Source: Clostridia bacterium
GTDB lineage: Bacteria; Bacillota; Clostridia; TANB77; CAG-508
Assembly (NCBI GenBank): GCA_017469445.1
Contig: JAFUGK010000021.1
Span: forward strand, 1-54,115
Direction of reading: 5' to 3'
DNA length: 54,115 nucleotides
Below are positions 1 through 7,814 of the stretch, one piece after another. Made by a program: the position numbers and the translations under genes. Under the pieces are notes generated by a model. That model was not told the DNA's origin, made no database searches, and saw only the letters and a list, made by a program, of their open reading frames with translations. Within the stretch, counting starts at the first letter, position 1; every line of letters begins with the position of its first letter.

Positions 1-141
1 CAGTAAATAAGTTAGACAATTATATTGAAACTAATGTATATAATAAAGAGCAAACAATAAATGCGATAAATAAAGAATGTGATTATCGAGAACAATTTAA
101 AGAATGTGATGAGAAAAATCCTGCATTGTTGAATCTTATAG
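1..141. repeat. Assembly overlap, copy 1 (circular joint)
   Basis: These 141 bases are identical to 53975-54115. A gene starting at 53830 reads without interruption through the second copy and stops at 236 when the first copy is continued. The repeat is therefore best read as the redundant end of a circular assembly (141 is a common k-mer size), not as a biological terminal repeat. Unique circle length is 53,974 bp. Confidence 0.95.
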
Positions 142-236
142 AAGATTATTGTAAATTTGAGAATAAGTATGAAGTTATAGATTTATTTAGAAGAATTGAT
201 AGACAATATGAGGTTAAATCAAGGGAGGATAAATAA
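1..236 (+). CDS. Hypothetical coiled-coil protein, 3' part (starts at 53830)
   Basis: This is the end of a 126-residue protein whose start is ATG 53830 at the other end of the linear window. In this part the frame runs GTA at 3 to TAA at 234-236. It is charged and helical with two Cys (motif NKECDY). An in-frame CGA at 87-89 reads as ordinary Arg, because the +1 frame soon stops. The next gene starts directly after the stop (ATG 237). Function unknown. Confidence 0.8.
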   Translation, partial: VNKLDNYIETNVYNKEQTINAINKECDYREQFKECDEKNPALLNLIEDYCKFENKYEVIDLFRRIDRQYEVKSREDK

Positions 237-422
237 ATGAAAGCAAAATATATAAAAACAATGGACTTTATTTTTGAAGATGTAGAAATTTTAAATGCAG
301 ACACAGAAGAAAAATTATTACATAAAATCAAAGAGAGTGAAATATTAAAAATAAAAAATGGAACAGAAATAGAATATATAAATCCAGATTATATAATGTT
401 TTTTGGATTGGAGGAAAAATAA
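237..422 (+). CDS. Small hypothetical acidic protein
   Basis: 61 residues beginning MKAKYIKTMDF, with an SD-like AGGGAGG at 222-228 just upstream. It is rich in Glu, Ile and Lys, with no recognisable domain. It sits tightly between neighbours (start touches the previous stop; the next gene begins one base after its stop), as in a phage accessory operon. Function unknown. Confidence 0.7.
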   Translation: MKAKYIKTMDFIFEDVEILNADTEEKLLHKIKESEILKIKNGTEIEYINPDYIMFFGLEEK

Positions 423-623
423 ATGAGTAAAGCAGATAAAATGTTTGAAGAATTAGGCTATGAAAAATGGACAGATAATGCTAAACGAATACATTATATT
501 CATAAGAAAAAAGAAAAAGATTTTACTTTTATGGATAATAATTGTTATTCAATTAAAAGACCAACAAAAGCAGAGCAAGAAGCAATAAACGAAAAAATAA
601 AGGAGCTAGGTTGGAATGAGTAA
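423..623 (+). CDS. Small phage protein (MSKADKMFEELGY family)
   Basis: 66 residues. The start MSKADKMFEELGYEK is a recurring opening among small proteins of Firmicutes phages; function unknown. SD GGAGG lies just before ATG 423. An in-frame CGA (about 486) is read as Arg in a continuous frame, showing that not all CGN codons behave like CGG in this genome. Overlaps the next gene by 8 bases. Confidence 0.75.
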   Translation: MSKADKMFEELGYEKWTDNAKRIHYIHKKKEKDFTFMDNNCYSIKRPTKAEQEAINEKIKELGWNE

Positions 624-783
624 AGAATTAAAGGTAGTATATAGGAATTTTAAAGTAAAATATTCAGTAATACCTAATGAAATAATATTACAACCCAAAT
701 ATAACAGAGCTAAGAAAAAAGCAGATGATATAAAACTAACAAGAAATTATATAGGTAAGAGAGATGATGATAATGAAAGATAA
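616..783 (+). CDS. Small basic hypothetical protein
   Basis: 55 residues from ATG 616 (MSKELKVVYRNF...) to TAA 781. It is Lys/Arg-rich and has no recognised domain. It overlaps both neighbours, a translational-coupling arrangement. The SD is AAGGAG at 599-604. Confidence 0.6.
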   Translation: MSKELKVVYRNFKVKYSVIPNEIILQPKYNRAKKKADDIKLTRNYIGKRDDDNER

Positions 784-946
784 CAAAGAAGATTTTATAG
801 ATTGGTTAATAAACAGAGAAAATAGTATAGGGTATTCAGACTGTAAAAAATGTGCTAAGCAATTTTTGTGTAAAGAATGCACAGGATTAGTAAAGTTTTC
901 ACAAACAAAGAATTATGGAGAGGCGAAGAAAAATGTTAAAGATTAA
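773..946 (+). CDS. Small Cys-rich hypothetical protein
   Basis: ATG 773 is the preferred start (MKDNKEDFIDWL); ATGs at 764 and 767 are alternatives. About 57 residues with a CxxC...CxxC pattern (DCKKCAK, LCKEC), suggesting a small zinc-binding knuckle. Overlaps both neighbours. Function unknown. Confidence 0.65.
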   Translation: MKDNKEDFIDWLINRENSIGYSDCKKCAKQFLCKECTGLVKFSQTKNYGEAKKNVKD

Positions 947-1148
947 AGATGATGTTGATTTAAAAGAATTGGGATTTGAAAAAGAAGATGATGATTTTAT
1001 TTATCAAGATGATGTTGGATTATGTTGCCAAGATGATAGAATAATATATTTTGGAAATATAAGTGGGTTTCATATAGACCAAGATAATCATTTAGATAGA
1101 TTATATGACCTAATCCAAGCAGGATTAGTAGAAAAAGTAGAAGAATAA
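933..1148 (+). CDS. Small acidic hypothetical protein
   Basis: 71 residues from ATG 933 (MLKIKDDVDLKELGF), preceded by GGAGAGG at 917-923. Very acidic, about a quarter Asp/Glu. The opening 'DLKELGFEKE' occurs in many uncharacterised phage proteins. Function unknown. Confidence 0.65.
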   Translation: MLKIKDDVDLKELGFEKEDDDFIYQDDVGLCCQDDRIIYFGNISGFHIDQDNHLDRLYDLIQAGLVEKVEE

Positions 1149-1178
1149 AGGTTATGGAATACCAGAAAGGAAAGAAAA

Positions 1179-1533
1179 ATGATAGAAGTTGGAGAATATG
1201 TAAGAACTAAACAAGGAAAAATTGGAAAATTTAAAAAATATCTTAAAAGCCTATATTTTGTAGGACAAGATATAGAACTAGAAAATTGCATAATATACTT
1301 AGAAGATGAGGATGAAGTAACAAAACATAGTAAAAACATAATAGATTTAATAGAAGTACGGAGATATAGTTAGAGTTCAAGACCATGATTGGGATAGAAT
1401 ATTTAATATTGATGATGAAGATATATTAGAATCGTTTATTGAAGATTGTAGAGAAGATAATTGGCAATTACTATCAATAGTAACAAGAGAACAATTTGCT
1501 AGTATGGAATATAAAGTAGAGGAGGATAAATAG
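1179..1533 (+). CDS. Small phage protein needing a +1 shift at CGG 1359
   Basis: The zero frame runs 60 codons from ATG 1179 and would end at TAG 1371. Codon 61 is CGG (1359-1361). Skipping its C gives GGA and 57 more codons to TAG 1531, five bases before the next ATG. The joined product (117 aa) reads ...IDLIEV-GDIVRV... and later IVTREQF. 'DLIEVGD.V' followed by an 'IVT.EQF' segment is, as I recall, a recurring family in Firmicutes phages, with Gly at the shift site. Function unknown; family recognition is from memory. Confidence 0.8.
1359..1361 (+). other. In-frame CGG / +1 site 1
   Basis: Context GTA CGG AGA. Zero frame stops after three more codons; the +1 frame (GTA-GGA-GAT) continues for 57 codons. 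The P-site codon GTA cannot re-pair in the +1 frame (TAC), so simple P-site slippage is not obvious. Confidence 0.85.
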
Positions 1534-1537
1534 TATT

Positions 1538-1774
1538 ATGAGAGATATATTAAAAAGAAAATTAGAAAGAATACAAGGAGATTTAGAATATATAGGTTGG
1601 AATTTAGCAGATACTAAAGAAGAAATTAATAACTTATGGGATGAACTATTAATTCGACAAAACAATTCAATAAGAGATATAGAAAATTTAAAAAGAGAAT
1701 TAAAAAGAGATAATCTATATTCAAAAGAAATAGAAGATTTTTTACAAAATTATATGAAATATTATAATAAATAG
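1538..1774 (+). CDS. Hypothetical coiled-coil protein
   Basis: 78 residues, almost entirely charged helix (MRDILKRKLERIQGDLEYIG), predicted coiled coil. It starts five bases after the recoded stop of the previous gene; GAGGAGG at 1519-1525 is its SD. Contains an in-frame CGA read normally as Arg. Function unknown. Confidence 0.65.
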   Translation: MRDILKRKLERIQGDLEYIGWNLADTKEEINNLWDELLIRQNNSIRDIENLKRELKRDNLYSKEIEDFLQNYMKYYNK

Positions 1775-1789
1775 AAAAGAGGTATAATT

Positions 1790-2047
1790 ATGAAAGATGA
1801 AGAAATTGTTTATTTTTTAAAAAAAGACGATAATTTAATGAAAGACATAAAAATAGCAGCACATTTGAATATATTAGAAAAAGCAATTATAGAAAAAGGC
1901 TGGATAACAGAAGAAAAATTAAATGAGTTAGTAGATAAATCAACTGAATTATTATTAGAAGAATCAATAAAACGTTTAAACGATGAACAGAAAAAAACAA
2001 TACAAGAAATATTGAAATTAAATAATTTTAAAAAAGGAGATGAATAA
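1790..2047 (+). CDS. Hypothetical helical protein
   Basis: 85 residues (MKDEEIVYFLKKDDN...), acidic and helical, preceded by AAGAGG. No domain recognised. Includes a CGT Arg codon read normally. It is followed three bases later by a membrane protein gene. Confidence 0.65.
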   Translation: MKDEEIVYFLKKDDNLMKDIKIAAHLNILEKAIIEKGWITEEKLNELVDKSTELLLEESIKRLNDEQKKTIQEILKLNNFKKGDE

Positions 2048-2049
2048 GA

Positions 2050-2310
2050 ATGCTACATTTTTATTTAGTAACTGTAATAATATGGTTTATAATATTAATT
2101 GCAACTAACAAAATAGCAAAGCCAATAATGAAAAATAAAGGAATAGATTATAGTAAATATTTTAAAAATAAATCAAAGACAAAAATAAGTTTTTTTACAA
2201 TATCATTTATTCCAATTATAAGACTTATGACTTGGTTTATGATTATTATTTTAATTGGAGCAGATGAAAAGAAAATGGACGAATTGTTTTTAAAAAACAA
2301 AGAAGAATAG
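2050..2310 (+). CDS. Small membrane protein, two transmembrane segments
   Basis: 86 residues. An N-terminal hydrophobic helix (about 3-19) and a second one (about 52-75) flank a basic loop; the tail is charged. No family recognised. Part of the tightly packed plus-strand operon. Confidence 0.65.
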   Translation: MLHFYLVTVIIWFIILIATNKIAKPIMKNKGIDYSKYFKNKSKTKISFFTISFIPIIRLMTWFMIIILIGADEKKMDELFLKNKEE

Positions 2311-2326
2311 GCAGAAAGGAAACAAA

Positions 2327-2638
2327 ATGGAATTTATATGCGATTTTACAATAAATAATAAAAAATATTCAATATATAATGTTGATAAAATTGAAGGTAA
2401 AAATACATATGTAGGAAGGTCTAATTATGAAGATAGAACGATATATGTAGAAAAAGAAGAATTTAAAAAAATGTTAATAACATTAAAACACGAATTAATG
2501 CACGTTTGGCTATACGAAAATGGACACACTAATCAAAATCAAGATGAGGTTTTTGGTTATGAAGATGTCTGTGAATTAGCTGCTTTGAGTAATGATTCAA
2601 TAAATGAAATAGTGAAAGAATATTTAAGGAGAATATAA
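2327..2638 (+). CDS. Small putative zinc metallopeptidase (HELMH)
   Basis: 103 residues. The sequence LKHELMHVWLYENGH (about 54-68) carries the HExxH zincin motif (H56, E57, H60), and a further acidic residue follows in YEDVCELAAL. This matches small phage ImmA/IrrE- or SprT-like proteins. A proteolytic role, for example against a repressor, is inference. SD GGAAAC before ATG 2327. Confidence 0.75.
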   Translation: MEFICDFTINNKKYSIYNVDKIEGKNTYVGRSNYEDRTIYVEKEEFKKMLITLKHELMHVWLYENGHTNQNQDEVFGYEDVCELAALSNDSINEIVKEYLRRI

Positions 2639-2875
2639 ATGAATTTTAAAGAAATAAAAAGAAAATTAAAAAAAACTAAAAAATATAATTGTATAGTAAA
2701 TTATAAACAAAGCTTATATTCAAATAAAGCAGAAATTGAAATGTATGGCAGTGATTATGATTTGCAATTAGCAATGGTGGGAATTATCTTATCTTATATA
2801 CAAAGAGGAAATAGTATAGAAGATATTAAAGAAATTATAAAAAAAATAGAAAATGATGGGAATGAGGTGTTTTAA
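2639..2875 (+). CDS. Small hypothetical protein
   Basis: 78 residues starting directly after the previous stop. Basic N-terminus, then a mixed segment 'DYDLQLAMVGIILSYIQRG'-like and an acidic tail. Unrecognised. Confidence 0.6.
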   Translation: MNFKEIKRKLKKTKKYNCIVNYKQSLYSNKAEIEMYGSDYDLQLAMVGIILSYIQRGNSIEDIKEIIKKIENDGNEVF

Positions 2876-2877
2876 TT

Positions 2878-3102
2878 TTGTATACTATAAAAGATGATAA
2901 AAAAGAAGAATTGAAAGATGGAAGAACTTATGCTTCTATGGCAAATATTTTAGGAGTAACACAAAGATTTTTAAGTTTAATTTTTAATGGATGCAAATGC
3001 AAAAAAATGTTAGCAATGTCTTTAATTAATTTAAAAGAAAAGACTGCATTTAATAGTCCAGAAATGCAAGAACAATTAGAATATTATTTTAATAAAGAAT
3101 AG
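2878..3102 (+). CDS. Putative small HTH DNA-binding protein
   Basis: 74 residues, most likely from TTG 2878 (no ATG in a sensible position; GAGGTG upstream). The segment 'TYASMANILGVTQRFLSL' looks like the first two helices of a Cro/XRE-type helix-turn-helix. It directly precedes the replication helicase gene. Fold assignment is tentative. Confidence 0.55.
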   Translation: MYTIKDDKKEELKDGRTYASMANILGVTQRFLSLIFNGCKCKKMLAMSLINLKEKTAFNSPEMQEQLEYYFNKE

Positions 3103-3114
3103 GAGGATAATTCC

Positions 3115-4563
3115 ATGGAATACATAGCAAAAGCAAATGAAAAGGAATTGTTTATAAATGAACAAAACAATAAATGGATTAAATGTGAAGAAACAAGAAA
3201 AAGAGATGGTTCAATTTCAAAAAGATATAAAGTTTTACCAATGGAATTAGCAGATTTTATTAAAAAGAATTTAAAATATGTTTTTGTAAAAAGTGCAGCA
3301 AGTGAACAACCACTTATTTATGTATATGTAAATGGATATTATAAATTTATTTCAGATGATGAAATGAAAGGATTTATAAAAAGTTTTATACCGTATCAAT
3401 TAAGATATTCAAAAGATATAAACGAAGTTTTGTATGAATTAAAAACAGAAATGAATTTTGTTGAATATGAAGATTTGAATAATAATGAAGATATAATAAA
3501 TTTTCAAGATGGGTTATTTAATATAAAAACAAATGAATTATTACCACATACTCCAGATATATTATCAACAATACAAATACCTGCAAAATATGAAGAAATA
3601 AAAAAAGCTCCAAAAGAAGCTCCAGTATTTTTTAAGTACATGATGACTTTGTGTAATAATGATAAAGAAACTTTAGAACTATTAATGCAATGTCTTGGAA
3701 TTGCTATATCAAATGTTTATGCTTATAGAACAAAAAAAGCCTTGTTTTTAGTTGGACAAGGAAATACAGGCAAATCCCAATTAAAGAGATTAGCAGAATA
3801 TTTAGTTGGTTATAACAATGTATCAAATATCGATTTAAAGAAGGTAAATGATAAACATGGTACAGCTTCTTTATATCAAAAAAGATTAGCAGGATGTAAC
3901 GATATGAGTTATCAAAGAATTGAGGATATGAGTATATTTAAGCAACTAACTGGTGGAGATGCAATAGAAATAGATTTTAAATTTAAAAACAGTTTTAATT
4001 TCTTATTTAAAGGATTCTTATGGTTTAATTGTAATAAATTGCCTAGATTTGGTGGAGATACAGGTAAATGGGTTTATGAAAGAATAATGCCAGTATTTTG
4101 CAATAATGTAATACCAAAAGAAAAACAAGACCCATTACTTTTTGAAAAGATGTTAAAAGAAAAGAATACTATATTATTATTTGCAATTAGAGAGTTACAA
4201 AAAGTTATAAATAATAATTATCATTTTATAGAACCTGTTGCTTTATCAGAACAAAGATTAAAATACGAAAAAGAGAATAATACATTATTAAACTTTATTG
4301 AAGAATGTTGTTATATAAAAGAAGATACTATGCCAAGTTTAAGATTAAGAAGAAGTGTTTTCAAAGAAGCTTATGATAAATATATAAAATTAAATTGTAA
4401 TAATAGAGGGAAAGTAACAACTTTAGATATGAATAATTTATTATTTACGCATTATGGAGAAGGATATATAAAATCAGATGGAATCTGGTATATGAAAAAG
4501 ATATTATTACTACCAGAAGCCAGAGAAGAATTAGGAATATATAGTCAAAATGAAATTGTGTAA
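3115..4563 (+). CDS. SF3 helicase / P4-D5-type primase C-terminal protein
   Basis: 482 residues. Walker A LVGQGNTGKSQ (about 219-229), a Walker-B-like region around LAGCNDMSY and sensor motif LWFNCNKLPRF identify the phage/plasmid D5-type superfamily-3 helicase, the replicative DNA helicase of the phage. The C-terminus (about 395-475) is a D5-type winged-helix region ending GYIKSDGIWYMKKI. That segment is echoed by the C-terminus of the protein at 50822. SD AGGAGG at 3102-3107. No in-frame CGG. Confidence 0.92.
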   Translation: MEYIAKANEKELFINEQNNKWIKCEETRKRDGSISKRYKVLPMELADFIKKNLKYVFVKSAASEQPLIYVYVNGYYKFISDDEMKGFIKSFIPYQLRYSKDINEVLYELKTEMNFVEYEDLNNNEDIINFQDGLFNIKTNELLPHTPDILSTIQIPAKYEEIKKAPKEAPVFFKYMMTLCNNDKETLELLMQCLGIAISNVYAYRTKKALFLVGQGNTGKSQLKRLAEYLVGYNNVSNIDLKKVNDKHGTASLYQKRLAGCNDMSYQRIEDMSIFKQLTGGDAIEIDFKFKNSFNFLFKGFLWFNCNKLPRFGGDTGKWVYERIMPVFCNNVIPKEKQDPLLFEKMLKEKNTILLFAIRELQKVINNNYHFIEPVALSEQRLKYEKENNTLLNFIEECCYIKEDTMPSLRLRRSVFKEAYDKYIKLNCNNRGKVTTLDMNNLLFTHYGEGYIKSDGIWYMKKILLLPEAREELGIYSQNEIV

Positions 4564-4579
4564 AAAATTTAAAAAAGTG

Positions 4580-4608
4580 TTGACAAATTTAATTTAATGT
4601 GATATAAT
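4580..4608 (+). promoter_or_regulatory. Sigma-A promoter
   Basis: TTGACA (4580-4585), 17-nt spacer, TATAAT (4603-4608), followed by SD AAAGGAG and ATG 4631. Both hexamers are perfect. The spacer is nearly identical to that of the promoter at 6662-6690. Confidence 0.93.
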
Positions 4609-4630
4609 ACTATCAAAAGGAGATGGTACT

Positions 4631-5113
4631 ATGAGAGATAGAAAAGAATATATGAGGAAATATTATCATGAGCATAAAGAAAGACCTAAACAATACTATT
4701 TAGAAAATATTGATAAGATAAAAGAATATAGAAAAAAATATTATGAAAAAAATAAAAATAAAATTAGACAAAAAGCGAAAAAATATGCAGAAAAAAATAG
4801 GCAAAAACATATAGAATATTCAAGAAAGTATTATCAAGAAAACAAAGAATTATGTAGAGCAAAAAGAAGAATTTATTATTTAGAAGTTGAAAAACCTAAA
4901 AATATAGAAAAGAACTTAGAAAAAAAGAATCAAAAAAAGAATCAAAAAAAGAAAATTCCAGAAAGAAAAATTATTGCAGAATATATGATTTTACACAAAG
5001 AAGAAATAAAACAAATGAAAAAAGAAAGAAGTAAAGAAAAAACAAAAGTATATCAAATGCTTTATTTTCAAAATAATAAAAATAAAATTTATAAAAAAAG
5101 AGGTTTAATATAA
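4631..5113 (+). CDS. Lys/Tyr-rich repeat protein
   Basis: 160 residues with a repeated 'KYYxENKxK' pattern over residues 1-75 and strongly basic Lys runs after that. Similar repeats occur in phage proteins and next to HNH modules. Probably nucleic-acid binding (inference from charge). It has its own promoter at 4580. Confidence 0.7.
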   Translation: MRDRKEYMRKYYHEHKERPKQYYLENIDKIKEYRKKYYEKNKNKIRQKAKKYAEKNRQKHIEYSRKYYQENKELCRAKRRIYYLEVEKPKNIEKNLEKKNQKKNQKKKIPERKIIAEYMILHKEEIKQMKKERSKEKTKVYQMLYFQNNKNKIYKKRGLI

Positions 5114-5114
5114 T

Positions 5115-5282
5115 ATGAAAGAAGAAAAAACATATTGTAAACCAATAGGTTGTCCTTATAGATTTACTTGTGATAGATTTTTTAATAATAATAAATTTGA
5201 AGATGAATTAATTATAAATATTACAGAGTTTGAACATACAATGACTAAATGTAAATATTATATAAGAAAGGAGGGAAAATAA
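5115..5282 (+). CDS. Small Cys-rich protein
   Basis: 55 residues from ATG 5115 (MKEEKTYCKPIGCPYRF). Four Cys (CKPIGC...C...C) suggest a metal-binding knuckle. Stop TAA 5280 adjoins the next start. Function unknown. Confidence 0.65.
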   Translation: MKEEKTYCKPIGCPYRFTCDRFFNNNKFEDELIINITEFEHTMTKCKYYIRKEGK

Positions 5283-5283
5283 G

Positions 5284-5544
5284 TTGATAATAAATATTGA
5301 CTGTAATTTATATCAATTGGAAGTTGGTGGAACAAGAGGGCAACCGAAAAAAGTATTAAGTCCAGATGTTGAAATTAATTGGAATAGTGGTCGTTATACT
5401 ACACTAGGAAGAACTCATCATGGATTACAATGTAATGAAAAAGATTACAATAAAATTATGATAAAATGTAGTGAAATTGCTGAAAAAATGTTTGAACTAT
5501 ATGATATTTTAAAAAAAGATAAAAAGGAGAAAGAAAATGAATAA
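5284..5544 (+). CDS. Small hypothetical protein (TTG start)
   Basis: 86 residues. TTG 5284 is chosen because AGGAGGG lies 8 bases upstream and no ATG is suitably placed. A Gly/Thr-rich centre (GRYTTLGRTHHGL) is followed by a helical acidic tail. The CGT codon in that segment is read as Arg. Overlaps the next gene by 8 bases. Confidence 0.65.
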   Translation: MIINIDCNLYQLEVGGTRGQPKKVLSPDVEINWNSGRYTTLGRTHHGLQCNEKDYNKIMIKCSEIAEKMFELYDILKKDKKEKENE

Positions 5545-6001
5545 TAATATTAAAAAATTTGTAGAAGAATATTGTAAAAAATGTAAAGAGCCTTGCGAAA
5601 AAGGCATTGTTGAAACAATAGACCAAGTAAAATGCATAGATAGGGATATAAGTATAAATAAAGAAGAATATAGTGATATATTTTTATTAAGAAAAATATT
5701 AATGAAATTAAATATATCTGCTAATTTAGAAGGTTATCATTATATTTTAACAGCAATTAATATTTTAAGAAAAAAAAGAAACGAAAAAACAAAAATAGTA
5801 GATATTTATGAAATAATAGGAAAAAGATATAATACAACAAAAACTGGAGTAGAAAGAGCAATAAGATATGCAATAATTAAATCATTTTCATATAATGAAA
5901 ATTTAAAATTAATATATACAAAAAAGCCAACAAACTCTTCTTTTATTTATGATTTAGCTTTTAACACAGATATTTTTGAACAACATTTTTTAAATAAATA
6001 A
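5537..6001 (+). CDS. Spo0A C-terminal-domain-like DNA-binding protein
   Basis: 154 residues. The N-terminus has a Cys cluster (CKKCKEPCEKG, about 14-24). Residues about 50-120 match the Spo0A effector domain: 'LEGYHYILTAI', then 'KTGVERAIRYAI', the counterparts of GYxYLxxAI and SRVERAIRHAI. In Firmicutes this fold binds 0A-box-like DNA. Probably a phage transcription regulator or a decoy of the host sporulation regulator (inference). There is no receiver domain. Confidence 0.8.
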   Translation: MNNNIKKFVEEYCKKCKEPCEKGIVETIDQVKCIDRDISINKEEYSDIFLLRKILMKLNISANLEGYHYILTAINILRKKRNEKTKIVDIYEIIGKRYNTTKTGVERAIRYAIIKSFSYNENLKLIYTKKPTNSSFIYDLAFNTDIFEQHFLNK

Positions 6002-6017
6002 AAGAAAGGTGATAGAA

Positions 6018-6293
6018 ATGAAAAGAAATGGCAAAACTTTAGATTTAGCATTATCTCTTTATAATAAATTAATGAATGTTCCAGAAGGAACATTAGTAGG
6101 AATAGTAAGAAAAAGTAAAGCACTTTTTATAACTAGGCAGCAAGTTATGCCTGTTGATTATATACAAAATAAAATTTATATATTAGAAAAAATACACAAA
6201 GAATTTCCAAAAAATGAGGAAATAAGAATCAAAATAATAACATTAAAAGAATTGTTACAAGAATATTCTAAAGAAAGGAAAAAATATGAATAA
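6018..6293 (+). CDS. Hypothetical protein
   Basis: 91 residues from ATG 6018 (MKRNGKTLDLALSLYNK), chosen over GTG 6009 because AAAGGTG lies 7-13 bases upstream. Basic and helical. Overlaps the next start by 8 bases. Unrecognised. Confidence 0.6.
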   Translation: MKRNGKTLDLALSLYNKLMNVPEGTLVGIVRKSKALFITRQQVMPVDYIQNKIYILEKIHKEFPKNEEIRIKIITLKELLQEYSKERKKYE

Positions 6294-6498
6294 TAAAAAT
6301 ATAATAAAATTTCTTATTTTAATAATTTTTATTTTATGTTGTTTTACTATAACATGTTTCATTAACAATATAAAAATAATAAAAAAGTTAGATAATAAAA
6401 TAGATACAATGCAACAAGAAATAATTTTAAAGGAAATAGAAATAAATGATTATAAAGAAATAATTTATCAATACAAATTAAAGGATAAAAATACATAA
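6286..6498 (+). CDS. Small single-pass membrane protein
   Basis: 70 residues: a hydrophobic helix at about 7-26 (includes two Cys), then a charged coiled-coil-like C-terminus. Resembles phage spanin-like or Rz-like membrane proteins only in layout; function unknown. Confidence 0.6.
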   Translation: MNNKNIIKFLILIIFILCCFTITCFINNIKIIKKLDNKIDTMQQEIILKEIEINDYKEIIYQYKLKDKNT

Positions 6499-6512
6499 AA
6501 GTAGGAGTTTTT

Positions 6513-6665
6513 ATGAATGTAATAGAAAGTTTTTTTAGAGAAATTAAATTAAAAAAAGAAATTAAAAAGCATGATAAAAGTTATATTAAACGTAAATACA
6601 TAATAGGATATGATGAAAAAACTGGATTACCATACTATTCATTCAAAAAACAAAAAAAGTATTGA
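6513..6665 (+). CDS. Small basic hypothetical protein
   Basis: 50 residues from ATG 6513 with TAGGAG upstream. Basic N-terminus followed by GYDEKTGLPYY. Its stop codon TGA (6663-6665) overlaps the -35 of the next promoter. One CGT is read as Arg. Confidence 0.6.
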   Translation: MNVIESFFREIKLKKEIKKHDKSYIKRKYIIGYDEKTGLPYYSFKKQKKY

Positions 6666-6690
6666 CAAATTCAATTTAATGTGATACAAT
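6662..6690 (+). promoter_or_regulatory. Sigma-A promoter for XRE regulator
   Basis: TTGACA (6662-6667), 17-nt spacer, TACAAT (6685-6690). The spacer differs from the 4580 promoter by one base, so the two promoters look like duplicates that could share an operator. Confidence 0.92.
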
Positions 6691-6717
6691 GTAATTAAAG
6701 AAAGGAGAGTGATAGTT

Positions 6718-6909
6718 ATGTTTACAGCAAAAGATGTTGCTCAATTAGCAATAGAATATAGAATAAAAAATAATTTAACTCAAAAAGAACTTGCAGAAAA
6801 ATTAAAAATTTCTAATCAAACTTTATGTCATATTGAACAAGAAAAGGGAATTGCAAGACAAATCACATTACAAAAAATTGGAAATATGTTAAAAGATGAA
6901 AATTTTTAA
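6718..6909 (+). CDS. XRE-family HTH transcription regulator
   Basis: 63 residues from ATG 6718 (MFTAKDVAQLAIEY). Classic Cro/C1 helix-turn-helix: 'NNLTQKELAEKLKISNQTL' then 'IEQEKG'. AAAGGAG is 11 bases upstream; GTG 6709 is too close to it. Probably a Cro-like autoregulator acting at the promoter at 6662 and its near copy at 4580 (inference). Confidence 0.88.
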   Translation: MFTAKDVAQLAIEYRIKNNLTQKELAEKLKISNQTLCHIEQEKGIARQITLQKIGNMLKDENF

Positions 6910-6921
6910 AGGAGAAATAAA

Positions 6922-7086
6922 ATGTTTGATGTTGGAGATTATGTTTTAGATAAAAAAACAAATGAAAAATTTATGATAATTAGTAAAGTAAATCAATTCT
7001 ATTTAGTAAAAGGAAATGGATATACAATAGGAAAATTTGAATGGGAATTGAAAAAATATAATTTTTTAAGAAAAATATGGAGGTAA
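6922..7086 (+). CDS. Small hypothetical protein
   Basis: 54 residues from ATG 6922 (MFDVGDYVLDKKTNEKF), SD AAAGGAG at 6908. The 'VGDYV' opening and beta-rich content suggest a small SH3-like barrel. Lies directly upstream of recT. Confidence 0.6.
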   Translation: MFDVGDYVLDKKTNEKFMIISKVNQFYLVKGNGYTIGKFEWELKKYNFLRKIWR

Positions 7087-7090
7087 TAAA

Positions 7091-7798
7091 ATGGAAGAAA
7101 ATAAAGATGATTTTAAAGAAATATTAAATCAATACAAAAAAGATGAAGATATACAATTAGAAGAAAATAATAATATTGATGATTCAGAAAACAATGTAGA
7201 TAATGTAGACAATAAGAAAGTAGAAATTATAACTCAACCAAGACAAGAATTTAATATACAAACTTTTTCTGATAATTATAGAATAGCAACTCAATTAGCA
7301 AAGTCAACAATTATACCACAAACATATCAAAACAAACCTGAAAACGTTATAGTTGCTATTGGTATGGCTCAAAAAATAGGATTAGACCCTTTTACTATTA
7401 TGCAAAACTTAAACATTATAAAAGGAAAAACATCTTGGTCAGGAAGCTTTTGTAGAACATTGATAGAAAAAAGTAATAAGTATTCTAATCTTCAATTAAT
7501 ATTTATTGGAGAAAAAGGAACTGATACATATGGATGCTATATGCAAGGAATTAGTAAAGAAACAGGAGAAACAATTAAAGGACCAGAAGTAAATATGAAA
7601 ATGGCAAAATCAGAAGGTTGGACATCTAACACTAAATGGATTAATATGCCTGAACTTATGTTATCATATAGAGCAACATCTTTTTTTGCAAGAGTTTATG
7701 TTCCAGAAGCATTAAATGGAGTACAAACAACAGAAGAAATAGAAGATATATTAAGCTCTATTAATCATCCAAAAAGAGAAATGAAAGATGTTTTATAA
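7091..7798 (+). CDS. recT: RecT-family single-strand annealing protein
   Basis: 235 residues. The N-terminus (1-55) is acidic and low complexity. The core has 'AIGMAQKIGLDPFTIMQNL' and 'IIKGKTSWSGSF', typical of RecT annealases. It anneals complementary ssDNA in phage recombination. Neighbouring SbcC-like ATPase, PD-(D/E)XK nuclease and SSB complete a recombination module. SD TGGAGG precedes ATG 7091. Confidence 0.9.
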   Translation: MEENKDDFKEILNQYKKDEDIQLEENNNIDDSENNVDNVDNKKVEIITQPRQEFNIQTFSDNYRIATQLAKSTIIPQTYQNKPENVIVAIGMAQKIGLDPFTIMQNLNIIKGKTSWSGSFCRTLIEKSNKYSNLQLIFIGEKGTDTYGCYMQGISKETGETIKGPEVNMKMAKSEGWTSNTKWINMPELMLSYRATSFFARVYVPEALNGVQTTEEIEDILSSINHPKREMKDVL

Positions 7799-7814
7799 AA
7801 GAAAGGAGAATTTT

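Noticed and set aside
1..141. Direct terminal repeat of a linear phage
   Set aside because: Length 141 is typical of a k-mer overlap, and a gene runs through the joint without interruption; a circular assembly is simpler.
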